A stretch of DNA of 28,961 nucleotides from NCBI GenBank assembly GCA_035640455.1, contig DASQWB010000106.1, positions 1 through 28,961 of the forward strand, written 5' to 3'. The translations under genes were made by a program, and so were the position numbers. This DNA is from AC-50 sp035640455. GTDB lineage: Bacteria > Actinomycetota > Thermoleophilia > Gaiellales > Gaiellaceae. The notes beneath the pieces were generated by a model. The model was not told where the DNA came from. It saw nothing but the letters and a program-made list of their open reading frames with translations, and ran no database searches. How positions within the stretch are numbered: the stretch's first letter is position 1; every line of letters starts with the position of its first letter. Positions 14,064-20,140 of the stretch are shown piece after piece.

Positions 14064-14893
14064 GTCTCCAGGGACGCGCGCTCCTCGTCGCGGAGCGTGC
14101 GCAGTGGCGCGCGGACGTCGGCGCGGATCGGCACGCCTCGCGCGGCGGCCGCGACCTTCAGCGCCGCGTGGAACGGGAAGCGCTCGAGCGCGGTGCGGAC
14201 CTCGTCGAGCCGCGCCGCTCCGGCCGCCGACGGGGCGCGAACGACCTCCGCCACGAGCTCTGGGAACGCGGCCGCGAGCGCGGAGACGGTCCCCGCTGCC
14301 CCCGCGCCCAAGCCTTCGTGGATGAACGCCTCGGCGCCGACGAAGACGTCGAGGCCGTCCAGCAGATAGGGCCGGACGCGCTCGAACGGCCGGTCGGAGA
14401 CCTTGAGGCCGGCGAGGTTCGGCACGCGCTCGCGCAGGCGCGCGACCACCTCGAGCGGCACGGCGTAACCGCTCACACGCTCGAACTCGTAGAGGTAGAA
14501 CGGCGTCGGCGCGCACGCGCGGGCGGCGGCCTCGAGGTGCGCGGCGAGCGCGTCGTCGTCGAGCCGGAAGTATGGCGGCGCGATCACGGCAACCGCGTCC
14601 GCGCCCGCCTCGGCCGCGTGCGCCGCGAGCGCGACGGTGCCCGCCGTCGACTGCGCCCCGCAGTGGACGGCGACCTCGAGACGGTCCCTCGCCGCGTCGA
14701 GGAAGAGCTCGGCCGCGCGACGGCGGGCCTCGAGCGGAAGGAGGAAGCCCTCGCCTGTCGTCCCGAGCGCGAGCAGCCCGTCGAGGCCGCCGGCCGCGAG
14801 GAAGTCGACGTACGGCTCGAAGGCCGCCTCGTCGATCGACTCGCCGCCGTCGGCGAGCGGCGTCAGCGCCGCGGCGAGCGCACCGCGCAGCAT
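14027..14893 (-). CDS. Dihydrodipicolinate synthase/N-acetylneuraminate lyase family protein
   Basis: The 288-aa class I aldolase-type TIM barrel starts at ATG 14893. GTTGEG in LLALGTTGEGFLLPLEARR is the carboxylate-binding motif, FYLYEF carries the conserved tyrosine, and the Schiff-base lysine sits in NLAGLKVSDRPF. Length is normal for the family. Members include true DapA, keto-acid lyases and hydroxyproline-pathway deaminases. The strand after the tyrosine (EFERVSGY rather than YNxP) argues against housekeeping DapA. It is first of a tightly overlapping operon with the FAD oxidase and DUF2461 gene. Only 25 bp separate its ATG from that of the divergent crotonase, with a TAGAGT box 7 nt upstream of the start. 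Confidence 0.87.
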   Translation of the reverse strand: MLRGALAAALTPLADGGESIDEAAFEPYVDFLAAGGLDGLLALGTTGEGFLLPLEARRRAAELFLDAARDRLEVAVHCGAQSTAGTVALAAHAAEAGADAVAVIAPPYFRLDDDALAAHLEAAARACAPTPFYLYEFERVSGYAVPLEVVARLRERVPNLAGLKVSDRPFERVRPYLLDGLDVFVGAEAFIHEGLGAGAAGTVSALAAAFPELVAEVVRAPSAAGAARLDEVRTALERFPFHAALKVAAAARGVPIRADVRAPLRTLRDEERASLETWLESLSPAPAR

Positions 14894-14900
14894 GGCCGGA

Positions 14901-14910
14901 ACTCTATGCT
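14901..14910. promoter_or_regulatory. Overlapping divergent -10 boxes in a 25-bp intergenic region
   Basis: The sequence ACTCTATGCT carries TATGCT (plus, 14905-14910, 8 nt before ATG 14919) and TAGAGT (minus, 14906-14901, 7 nt before ATG 14893). Both transcripts would be leaderless and the two polymerases would compete for the same site. Confidence 0.5.
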
Positions 14911-14918
14911 CCGCCGCC

Positions 14919-15677
14919 ATGGAGGCCCTGCGCGTCGAGCGGACGGGCGCCGTCCTGCGCGTGACGCTGGCGCGGCCGGAGCGGCGGAACGCCTTCGACG
15001 CGGCGCTGATTGCGGAGCTGACGGAGGCGTTCGCCGACGTCGGCGACGCACGCGCAGTCGTCCTGGCCGGCGACGGCACGAGCTTCTGCGCGGGCGCCGA
15101 CGTCGAGTGGCAGCGCGCCTCGATCGACTTGACCTACGACGAGAACGTGGAGGACGCGCTCCGGCTCTACCGGATGCTCGAGGCGATCGACACCTGCCCC
15201 GCCCCCGTCGTCGCCCGCGTGCACGGCTACGCGCTCGGCGGCGGCTCGGGCCTCGTCGCGTGCGCGGACGTCGCGCTCGCCGCGGAGGACGCGATCTTCG
15301 GCTTCTCGGAGGTGAAGCTCGGCATCGTGCCGGCCGTCATCTCGCCGTTCGTGCTGTCGAAGATCGGCGCCGCGGCGCGCCGCTACTTCCTCACCGGCGA
15401 GCGGTTCGACGCGGCGACGGCGCTCCGAATCGGCCTCGTGCACCAGTGCACAAGTGAGCTCGACGCGGCCGTCGACCACGTTCTCGGGGAGCTGCTGTCC
15501 TCAGGCCCGGAGGCGGCGCGGGCCGCGAAGCGCCTGATCCGCGAGCGCCCCGGCGGCGAGGAGGCCGCGCACGTCGCGGCCCGCCTGCGCACGAGCCCCG
15601 AGGGGCAGGAGGGGTTGCGTGCCTTCGTCGACAAGCGCCGCGCGGCGTGGCGTCCCGAAACGGACGCGACCGGATGA
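14919..15677 (+). CDS. Enoyl-CoA hydratase family protein, methylglutaconyl-CoA hydratase-like
   Basis: The 252-aa crotonase-superfamily protein starts at ATG 14919. It shows RPERRNAFD, the oxyanion-hole segments SFCAGADVEW and YALGGGSGLVACADVALA, and FSEVKLGIVPAVISPFVLSK..ARRYFLTGERFDA. That last block is characteristic of methylglutaconyl-CoA hydratases (AUH/LiuC) acting right after methylcrotonyl-CoA carboxylase in leucine breakdown. The carboxylase subunits encoded at 8914 and 16317 support this role. It is divergent from the DapA-like gene with a shared 25-bp promoter region and probably a leaderless message. General short-chain enoyl-CoA hydratase is the fallback call. Confidence 0.87.
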   Translation: MEALRVERTGAVLRVTLARPERRNAFDAALIAELTEAFADVGDARAVVLAGDGTSFCAGADVEWQRASIDLTYDENVEDALRLYRMLEAIDTCPAPVVARVHGYALGGGSGLVACADVALAAEDAIFGFSEVKLGIVPAVISPFVLSKIGAAARRYFLTGERFDAATALRIGLVHQCTSELDAAVDHVLGELLSSGPEAARAAKRLIRERPGGEEAAHVAARLRTSPEGQEGLRAFVDKRRAAWRPETDATG

Positions 15678-15718
15678 GCGAATAGACGCGGCTCGAGTGC
15701 ACCGGCACGCTTTGCGCT

Positions 15719-16180
15719 GTGGCCGCCAGCATCGAGGAGCTCGTATTCGATCTTTCTCTCGACTCGCTCTCCGAACAGCGGGACGTCCTCAAGGACGTAC
15801 GCGCGCGATCGGCGACGTTGCTCACCGCTTCCTCGATTGTGACGTCGTTCGTAGGCGGGCCGCGCCATCGACGCAGCCGGACTGGATGCCTTCACCGGAG
15901 CCGCCATCGTGGCGTTCCTGCTGACCTTCGCGCCGGCGATCTACCTTGCGTCCACCAGCGGCGACGCCCCGCTGTCAGTCGAAGGCGCGCACCTGTACGC
16001 CGACGTCGCGCGTGCCGACGCGTCGCTGGAAGAGGTCTACTTGGCGCTTGCGGACGAGATGCGATCAGTGCGCCGTGAGAATCGGCGCTTGTCTACCGCA
16101 CGTTGCGGCTCCTTCGCGTGGGCTTCGCCGCGTTGATCATCGAGGTGATCCTGTTCCTCGCAGCCCTCGCAGTACACTGA
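15719..16180 (+). pseudogene. Two-TM membrane protein gene interrupted by two compensating frameshifts
   Basis: Three frame segments join into one sensible protein. Segment 1, from GTG 15719, reads IEELVFDLSLDSLSEQRDVL and ATLLTASSIVTSFVGG. Segment 2, one frame away, reads AIDAAGLDAFTGAAIVAFLL and continues to EMRSVRRENRRL near 16094. Segment 3, back in the first frame, reads LVYRTLRLLRVGFAALIIEV and ends at TGA 16180. One extra base near 15858-15866 and one missing base near 16091-16096 would restore a single protein of about 153 aa. It would have a cytoplasmic helical N-terminus, a TM hairpin, a coiled-coil-like middle and a final TM helix. It is either a young pseudogene or two single-base sequencing errors. 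The function is unknown. Confidence 0.7.
16173..16178 (+). promoter_or_regulatory. Putative -10 box of the 29-aa gene
   Basis: TACACT at the end of the interrupted membrane-protein gene ends 7 nt before ATG 16186; there is no Shine-Dalgarno. It matches the leaderless pattern. Confidence 0.35.
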
Positions 16181-16185
16181 CCGCA

Positions 16186-16275
16186 ATGCCGAAGCCGCAG
16201 CAGACGAAGAAGCCGCTGAAGCTCTCACGCGACATCTGGGTGATCTACGCCGTCAGCGGCCTGCAGAAGAACTAG
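16186..16275 (+). CDS. 29-aa peptide
   Basis: ATG 16186 to TAG 16275 encodes a Lys/Gln-rich start (MPKPQQTKKP) followed by LKLSRDIWVIYAVSGLQKN. The second half is amphipathic/hydrophobic enough to associate with membrane or a partner protein, but there is no signal peptide. Support comes from the TACACT box at leaderless spacing and the non-random composition (low Arg/Pro compared with shadow frames). The function is unknown; it could be spurious at this length. Confidence 0.45.
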   Translation: MPKPQQTKKPLKLSRDIWVIYAVSGLQKN

Positions 16276-16303
16276 CGTCTGCCGCTGCGGCGGCCGCGGC
16301 TCG

Positions 16304-16309
16304 TACAGT
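16304..16309 (+). promoter_or_regulatory. Putative -10 box of the biotin carboxylase gene
   Basis: TACAGT ends 7 nt before ATG 16317; the intervening bases CCCTCCC cannot act as a Shine-Dalgarno. Leaderless transcription is likely. Confidence 0.45.
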
Positions 16310-16316
16310 CCCTCCC

Positions 16317-17927
16317 ATGCCTATCCGCAAGGTGCTCGTCGCGAACCGCGGCGAGATCGCGCTTCGCGTCTTCCGCGCCTGCCGCGAGCTCGGGATCGCG
16401 ACGGTCGCGGTCGTCGCGCCCGACGATCGCGGCTCGCTGCACGCTCGCCTCGCCGACGAGACCGTCGCGATCGCGAGCTACCTCCACTCGGAGGAGCACG
16501 TGCGCGCCGCCCGCACGACGGGCGCCGACGCGATCCATCCCGGCTACGGGTTCCTCGCCGAGAACCCCGACTTCGCCGAGGCGGTCGAGGCAGCCGGGCT
16601 GACGTGGGTCGGACCGCCGGCGAACGCGCTTCGCACGGGCGGCGACAAGCTCACGGCGAAGGAGATCGCACGCGCCGCCGGAGTGCCGGCCGTCCCGGAG
16701 GGCGACCCCGCCGAGATCGGATATCCGCTCGTCGCCAAGGCGGCCGCGGGCGGTGGCGGCCGCGGGATGCGCGTCGTCCGCGACCCGGCCGAGCTCGACG
16801 AGGCGCTCGAGGCCGCCCGCCGCGAGGCGACCGCGGCCTTCGGCGACGACCGCGTCTTCTGCGAGCGCTACGTCGAGCGCCCGCGGCACGTCGAGATCCA
16901 GCTCCTCGGCGACTCGTCCGGGAACGTGGTGGCGGTCGGCGAGCGCGAGTGCTCGATCCAGCGCCGCCACCAGAAGGTGCTCGAGGAGGCGCCTTCGATC
17001 GCGGTCGACCCTGAGCTACGCCACCGCATGGAGGAGGCAGCGGTCGCCTTCGCCCGAGCAGTCGGCTACCGAAGCGCCGGCACCGCCGAGTTCATGCTCG
17101 ACGGCGGGGAGTTCTTCTTCCTCGAGCTGAACGGCCGCATCCAGGTCGAGCACCCGGTGACGGAGCTCGTCCGGGGGATCGATCTCGTGCAGGCGCAGCT
17201 GCGAATCGCGGCCGGCGAGCCGGTCGAGCCGCCGCCGGAGGCGCGGGGCCACGCGGTCGAGGTGCGGCTATACGCCGAGGACCCGCGCACCTTCCTGCCC
17301 CAGGCCGGCCGGCTCGAGCGGCTGCGACTGCCCGACGGCGTCCGCGTCGACGCCGGCGTCGAGGAGGGCGACGAAGTCGGCACCGGCTACGACCCGATGA
17401 TCGCGAAGCTGATCGCCTACGGCGAGACGCGCGACACGGCGCTCGACCGGCTCGCGGCCGCGCTGGACGCCACCGAGGTCGAAGGGGTCGTCACCAACCT
17501 GCCGTTCCTGCGCTGGCTCGTGCGGCACCCGTCGCTTCGGGCGGGACTGACGACGACCGCTTTCCTCACCGAGCACCCGCCGCTCTCGCGCCCGCCGGCC
17601 CGCGTGCCCGACCGGCCGTGGCGCGGCACGTGGCGGCTGAACCTGGCTCCGCCGCCGCCGAGCCCGGCCCCGGACGTCGACGCCGCCTTGCACGACCACC
17701 GGCCCGGCGGCGAGAGCGCGCTCACCGCGCCGATGCCCGGGACGGTGATCCGCCTGCTGGTCTCGCCCGGCGATCGCGTCCACGCACGCCAGCCGCTCGT
17801 CGTCCTCGAGGCGATGAAGATGGAGACGCCGGTCGCCTCGCCGTTCGAGGCCGTCGTGCGGGCCGTGCACGTCAGCGAGGGCCAGCACGTCGTCGGCGGC
17901 GCCCTTCTTGTCGAGCTCGAGGATTAG
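16317..17927 (+). CDS. Acyl-CoA carboxylase alpha subunit: biotin carboxylase fused to biotin carboxyl carrier domain
   Basis: This 536-aa subunit carboxylates its own biotin using ATP and bicarbonate. The biotin carboxylase part (1 to about 430) shows VLVANRGEIALRVFRACREL, HPGYGFLAEN, the glycine-rich ATP loop KAAAGGGGRGMR, ERPRHVEIQLLGD, ECSIQRRHQKVLEEAPS and LELNGRIQVEHPVTEL. A proline-rich linker of about 40 residues leads to a biotinyl domain; Lys501 in VLEAMKMETP is the biotin site. Methylcrotonyl- and propionyl-CoA carboxylase alpha subunits are usually about 650 aa or longer with a BT domain between BC and BCCP; here that region is essentially absent. The likely partner is the beta subunit at 8914. 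The stop overlaps the convergent smpB stop (TTAG). Confidence 0.92.
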   Translation: MPIRKVLVANRGEIALRVFRACRELGIATVAVVAPDDRGSLHARLADETVAIASYLHSEEHVRAARTTGADAIHPGYGFLAENPDFAEAVEAAGLTWVGPPANALRTGGDKLTAKEIARAAGVPAVPEGDPAEIGYPLVAKAAAGGGGRGMRVVRDPAELDEALEAARREATAAFGDDRVFCERYVERPRHVEIQLLGDSSGNVVAVGERECSIQRRHQKVLEEAPSIAVDPELRHRMEEAAVAFARAVGYRSAGTAEFMLDGGEFFFLELNGRIQVEHPVTELVRGIDLVQAQLRIAAGEPVEPPPEARGHAVEVRLYAEDPRTFLPQAGRLERLRLPDGVRVDAGVEEGDEVGTGYDPMIAKLIAYGETRDTALDRLAAALDATEVEGVVTNLPFLRWLVRHPSLRAGLTTTAFLTEHPPLSRPPARVPDRPWRGTWRLNLAPPPPSPAPDVDAALHDHRPGGESALTAPMPGTVIRLLVSPGDRVHARQPLVVLEAMKMETPVASPFEAVVRAVHVSEGQHVVGGALLVELED

Positions 17928-18388
17928 CGCCGGCTCTTCAGGGCGCGCTCGATCTGCCGATCGGCCTCGCGACGGGCGATGTCGCGGCGCTTGTCGCGCG
18001 TCTCCTTGCCACGGGCGAGGGCGAGCTCGACCTTCGCCCGGCCGTCCTTGAAGTAGAGCTTCGTGGGCACGAGCGTGAAGCCCCGCTCGCGGACCTTGCC
18101 GATCAGCGACGCGATCTCCTTGCGATGGAGGAGGAGCTTGCGGTCGCGGTCCGGATCGTGGTTGGCGATGTTGCCCTGGTCGTAGGTGGCGATCTGCGCG
18201 CCGACGAGCCACAGCTCGCCGTCCCGCAGCTCGGCGTAGGAGCGGGCGAGGCTCGCGCGGCCCTCGCGGAGCGACTTCACCTCGGTGCCGGCGAGAACGA
18301 GCCCCGCTTCGTAGCGCTCCAGGAGGTGGTAGTCGTGCCGCGCGCGGCGGTTCTCCGCAACGAGCTTGAAGCCGGTCTGGCGGGGCAT
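17924..18388 (-). CDS. smpB: SsrA-binding protein SmpB
   Basis: The 154-aa protein starts at ATG 18388 and binds tmRNA to rescue stalled ribosomes (trans-translation). Diagnostic stretches are NRRARHDYHLLERYEAGLVL, GTEVKSLREGRASL, the NIANHDPDRDRKLLLHRKEI segment, and the basic C-terminal tail (ARGKETRDKRRDIARREADR) that inserts into the ribosomal mRNA channel. Length is standard. The actinobacterial order prfB-ftsE-ftsX-smpB is preserved on the same strand but spread out by several insertions. A TATAGCTT box lies just upstream and no Shine-Dalgarno is seen, so the message may be leaderless. I found no tmRNA gene in the window. Confidence 0.97.
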   Translation of the reverse strand: MPRQTGFKLVAENRRARHDYHLLERYEAGLVLAGTEVKSLREGRASLARSYAELRDGELWLVGAQIATYDQGNIANHDPDRDRKLLLHRKEIASLIGKVRERGFTLVPTKLYFKDGRAKVELALARGKETRDKRRDIARREADRQIERALKSRR

Positions 18389-18395
18389 GGCCGCA

Positions 18396-18403
18396 AAGCT
18401 ATA
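18396..18403 (-). promoter_or_regulatory. Putative -10 box of smpB
   Basis: TATAGCTT on the minus strand ends 7 nt before ATG 18388; no Shine-Dalgarno lies between. Confidence 0.4.
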
Positions 18404-18423
18404 GCCGCAGCGACATCCGCAGG

Positions 18424-18496
18424 TGTCGACCGGTCGTTTCAGACGGACGCCCGGGCAAAAGCCCGCCCGTCCTGATGCGGCATCGCAAGCGATGCC
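18424..18496 (+). repeat. Interspersed hairpin repeat, copy C
   Basis: GTCGACCGGTC, TTTCAGACGGACG, a CGGGC-AAAA-GCCCG hairpin, GTCCTGATG and the hairpin GGCATCGC-AA-GCGATGCC follow in the same order as copy A at 8817. It fills the gap between smpB and the GNAT gene and touches the GNAT stop codon. Confidence 0.75.
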
Positions 18497-19230
18497 TACA
18501 CGACCCGGTGCACCATCCAGACGTTCGGCTCGTAGTAGAGGCCGAGGTCGTGCTCGCGATCCACCGAGAGCGGCGCGAGCCCGTGCGGGAAGACGTACTC
18601 GCCGCTCTCCGGGAAGGCCATCTCCGTCCAGCCCTCCCACTCCGTCAGGGTGCCGCTGATCCGCAGCGACCTCGGCTCGGGCCGGAGGATCTCGCCGCCC
18701 AGCCGGACGTGCGTGCGGATCCACGGGTCGAAGGGCAGGCCGTCCTCGCGCGTCCACCGCGCGTAGCGCTCGATCGGCGTGAGCGGATAGCGCTCCTTCC
18801 AGCTCGGCCGGAGCGGCGCGACGAGGTCGCGGAAGCCGTGCTCGCGCGCGATCCGGCCCATCGCCGCGATCATCGAGCCGCTCAGGCCGCGGCCCTGCGC
18901 CGTCGCGCGGATCTCGATCGCGAGCGCCGAGAGAGCCGTCGGCTCGCCGCCCTCCTCCAGCAGCCGGAACGCACCCTCGACGAGCCCGTCGATCCCCGCC
19001 GGCAGGCCCTCGGCGGTGCGATCCCAGACGAACGGGATCGAGTGACCCTCGGCGACGACGACGTCCTCGTCGTCCTCGTAGAGGACGAACTGGAACTCGC
19101 GGAGCTCCTCGTAGAGGCGCGACCAGTACCGCTTCAGGACGTCGCCGTGTGTGTTGTACGCCGGCCAGACGTTGAAGTCGACCCGCTCGGCGAGGTCGGG
19201 GCGCTCGGCGTGGGTGAAGACGGCGGGCAC
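18496..19230 (-). CDS. GNAT-fold N-acetyltransferase-like protein
   Basis: The 244-aa protein starts at GTG 19230, only two bases after the stop of the selenoprotein gene, so the two are almost certainly cotranslated. The central strand-helix LSALAIEIRATAQGRGLSGSMIAAM carries the RxxQGxG pyrophosphate-binding turn of GNAT acetyltransferases. The N-terminal half (FQFVLYEDDEDVVVAEGHSIPFVWD) and the later GYP-less C-terminal half fit a GNAT core with a C-terminal extension ending NVWMVHRV. The substrate is unknown. Its place as last gene of the MerB-like operon suggests a linked role, for example modifying a product or conjugate, but this is inference only. It ends inside repeat copy C. Confidence 0.8.
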   Translation of the reverse strand: MPAVFTHAERPDLAERVDFNVWPAYNTHGDVLKRYWSRLYEELREFQFVLYEDDEDVVVAEGHSIPFVWDRTAEGLPAGIDGLVEGAFRLLEEGGEPTALSALAIEIRATAQGRGLSGSMIAAMGRIAREHGFRDLVAPLRPSWKERYPLTPIERYARWTREDGLPFDPWIRTHVRLGGEILRPEPRSLRISGTLTEWEGWTEMAFPESGEYVFPHGLAPLSVDREHDLGLYYEPNVWMVHRVV

Positions 19231-19232
19231 GG

Positions 19233-19892
19233 CTACGGAAGCTGCCAGAAGCGGCCCGTGAGGCCGACGCTGTCGAGGATCGCCTGGTTCTGAGCGCGCG
19301 TGTGCGGCCGCCAGTCCGGTGCGAGACGATCGCTCCACCAGGCGTGTGCCAGGTCGCTCAGCGTCGTGACCGGAATCGTCGCTCCGGGCGAGCGGCCGGC
19401 GAGCCAGCGCTCGATGTGCTCTTCCGACCGGAAGAGGTTCATCGCGCTTCAGGTGAACACGATGTCGTCCCACCAGTGGGCGGCGGGGACGAGGCAATGG
19501 AAGAGGAGGCTCGTGTCGTTCGGCCGCTCGTCGCGCACGTCGACGGCGATCGGCTCGCCGCAGTCGGGGCAGGAGCTCTCGATGCGTCCGTCGACGTGCA
19601 GCGCGGCGCAGATCCCGAAGGCGTCCCAGGCACAGTTCCCGTACCACGAGCGGCCGGCCGCGTGGACGCGGTAGGCGGTCGGGACGGCGGAGAAGGGATT
19701 CGCCATGCGGAGCTCCGTCGTCTGCGCGTCGAGCACAAGGGCGTGCGCCTCGTGGAGCCGGCGCCAGCCCTCCTCGACCTCGGCCGGCGAGCGCTCCGCC
19801 GCCTGGGCGACCTCGGTGACGCTCGGAGCGCGCCCGAGCTCGACGAAGAGGTGGTAGGTGAGATTGCGCAGCTCGAGGTCGCGGTCGTCCAT
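19233..19892 (-). CDS. Predicted selenocysteine-containing MerB-like (alkylmercury-lyase family) protein
   Basis: Read through an in-frame TGA (19451-19449), the frame from ATG 19892 to TAG 19233 gives 219 residues with Sec148; MerB is 212 aa. The N-terminal part is a winged-helix-like domain. Then come NPFSAVPTAYRV, RSWYGNCAWDAFGI with Cys87 and Asp90 (the CxxD of MerB Cys96/Asp99), a CPDC pair (108-111), and DIVFT-TGA-SAMNLFRSEEHIERWL. The TGA falls at the position of MerB Cys159, the second catalytic thiol. A bacterial SECIS-type hairpin starts right behind it. Predicted role: cleaving carbon-metal (organomercury-like) bonds or a related reaction, with selenolate in place of thiolate. The alternative is a nonsense mutation of TGC, but SECIS and intact coding downstream argue against it. 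Sec machinery is not in this window. Confidence 0.85.
19407..19447 (-). promoter_or_regulatory. Bacterial SECIS element (predicted)
   Basis: In the mRNA, one nucleotide after UGA: lower helix GCGC and GAUG (19447-19440) pairs with CAUC and GCGC (19416-19413, 19410-19407, GA bulge). The upper helix CUCUUCC (19436-19430) pairs perfectly with GGAAGAG (19425-19419). The apical loop is GGUC, 19 nt after UGA. Bacterial SECIS elements need an apical loop with an early G about 16-37 nt from UGA, and E. coli fdhF has GGUC in its loop too. Confidence 0.82.
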
Positions 19893-19894
19893 GC

Positions 19895-20131
19895 CTACGC
19901 GAAGCCAACCAGCTCGGGCTGATCCCAGTCGCCGTCGGCGACGTTCCACTGCACGAAGACGAAGAAGCCGCTCTCGACCGGGACACGGTGCTCGGCGCCG
20001 CGGTGGCGGACAACGGCCTCGATCGCACCGGCCGCGGCTTTGTCGCCGAAGAAGAGGGTTCGGCCGTGGTCGCCCGCTGCGTACACGGGAAGGGAGACCT
20101 TGCCCTCGCTGCGCCTGACCTCGGGGCACAT
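19895..20131 (-). CDS. 78-aa protein, first gene of the selenoprotein operon
   Basis: ATG 20131 to TAG 19895 ends two bases before the MerB-like ATG. The sequence has strands (SLPVYAAGDHGRTLFFGD, AEHRVPVESGFFVFVQWNVAD) and an acidic end (GDWDQPELVGFA), so a small soluble beta-rich domain is likely. One cysteine lies at position 2. No family is recognised. A TAGGCT box 9 nt before the ATG makes this the probable promoter-proximal gene of a 78-aa / selenoprotein / GNAT operon, suggesting a function tied to the lyase. Confidence 0.65.
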   Translation of the reverse strand: MCPEVRRSEGKVSLPVYAAGDHGRTLFFGDKAAAGAIEAVVRHRGAEHRVPVESGFFVFVQWNVADGDWDQPELVGFA

Positions 20132-20140
20132 GCGGCCGGC

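Noticed and set aside
18389..18495. tmRNA (ssrA) next to smpB
   Set aside because: The gap holds only repeat copy C; there is no tRNA-Ala-like acceptor or tag reading frame.
19233..19892. Two separate genes or a nonsense-mutated pseudogene in place of a selenoprotein
   Set aside because: Both halves retain coding bias and family sequence, the stop is TGA exactly at the catalytic Cys position, and a SECIS-type hairpin follows at the right distance.
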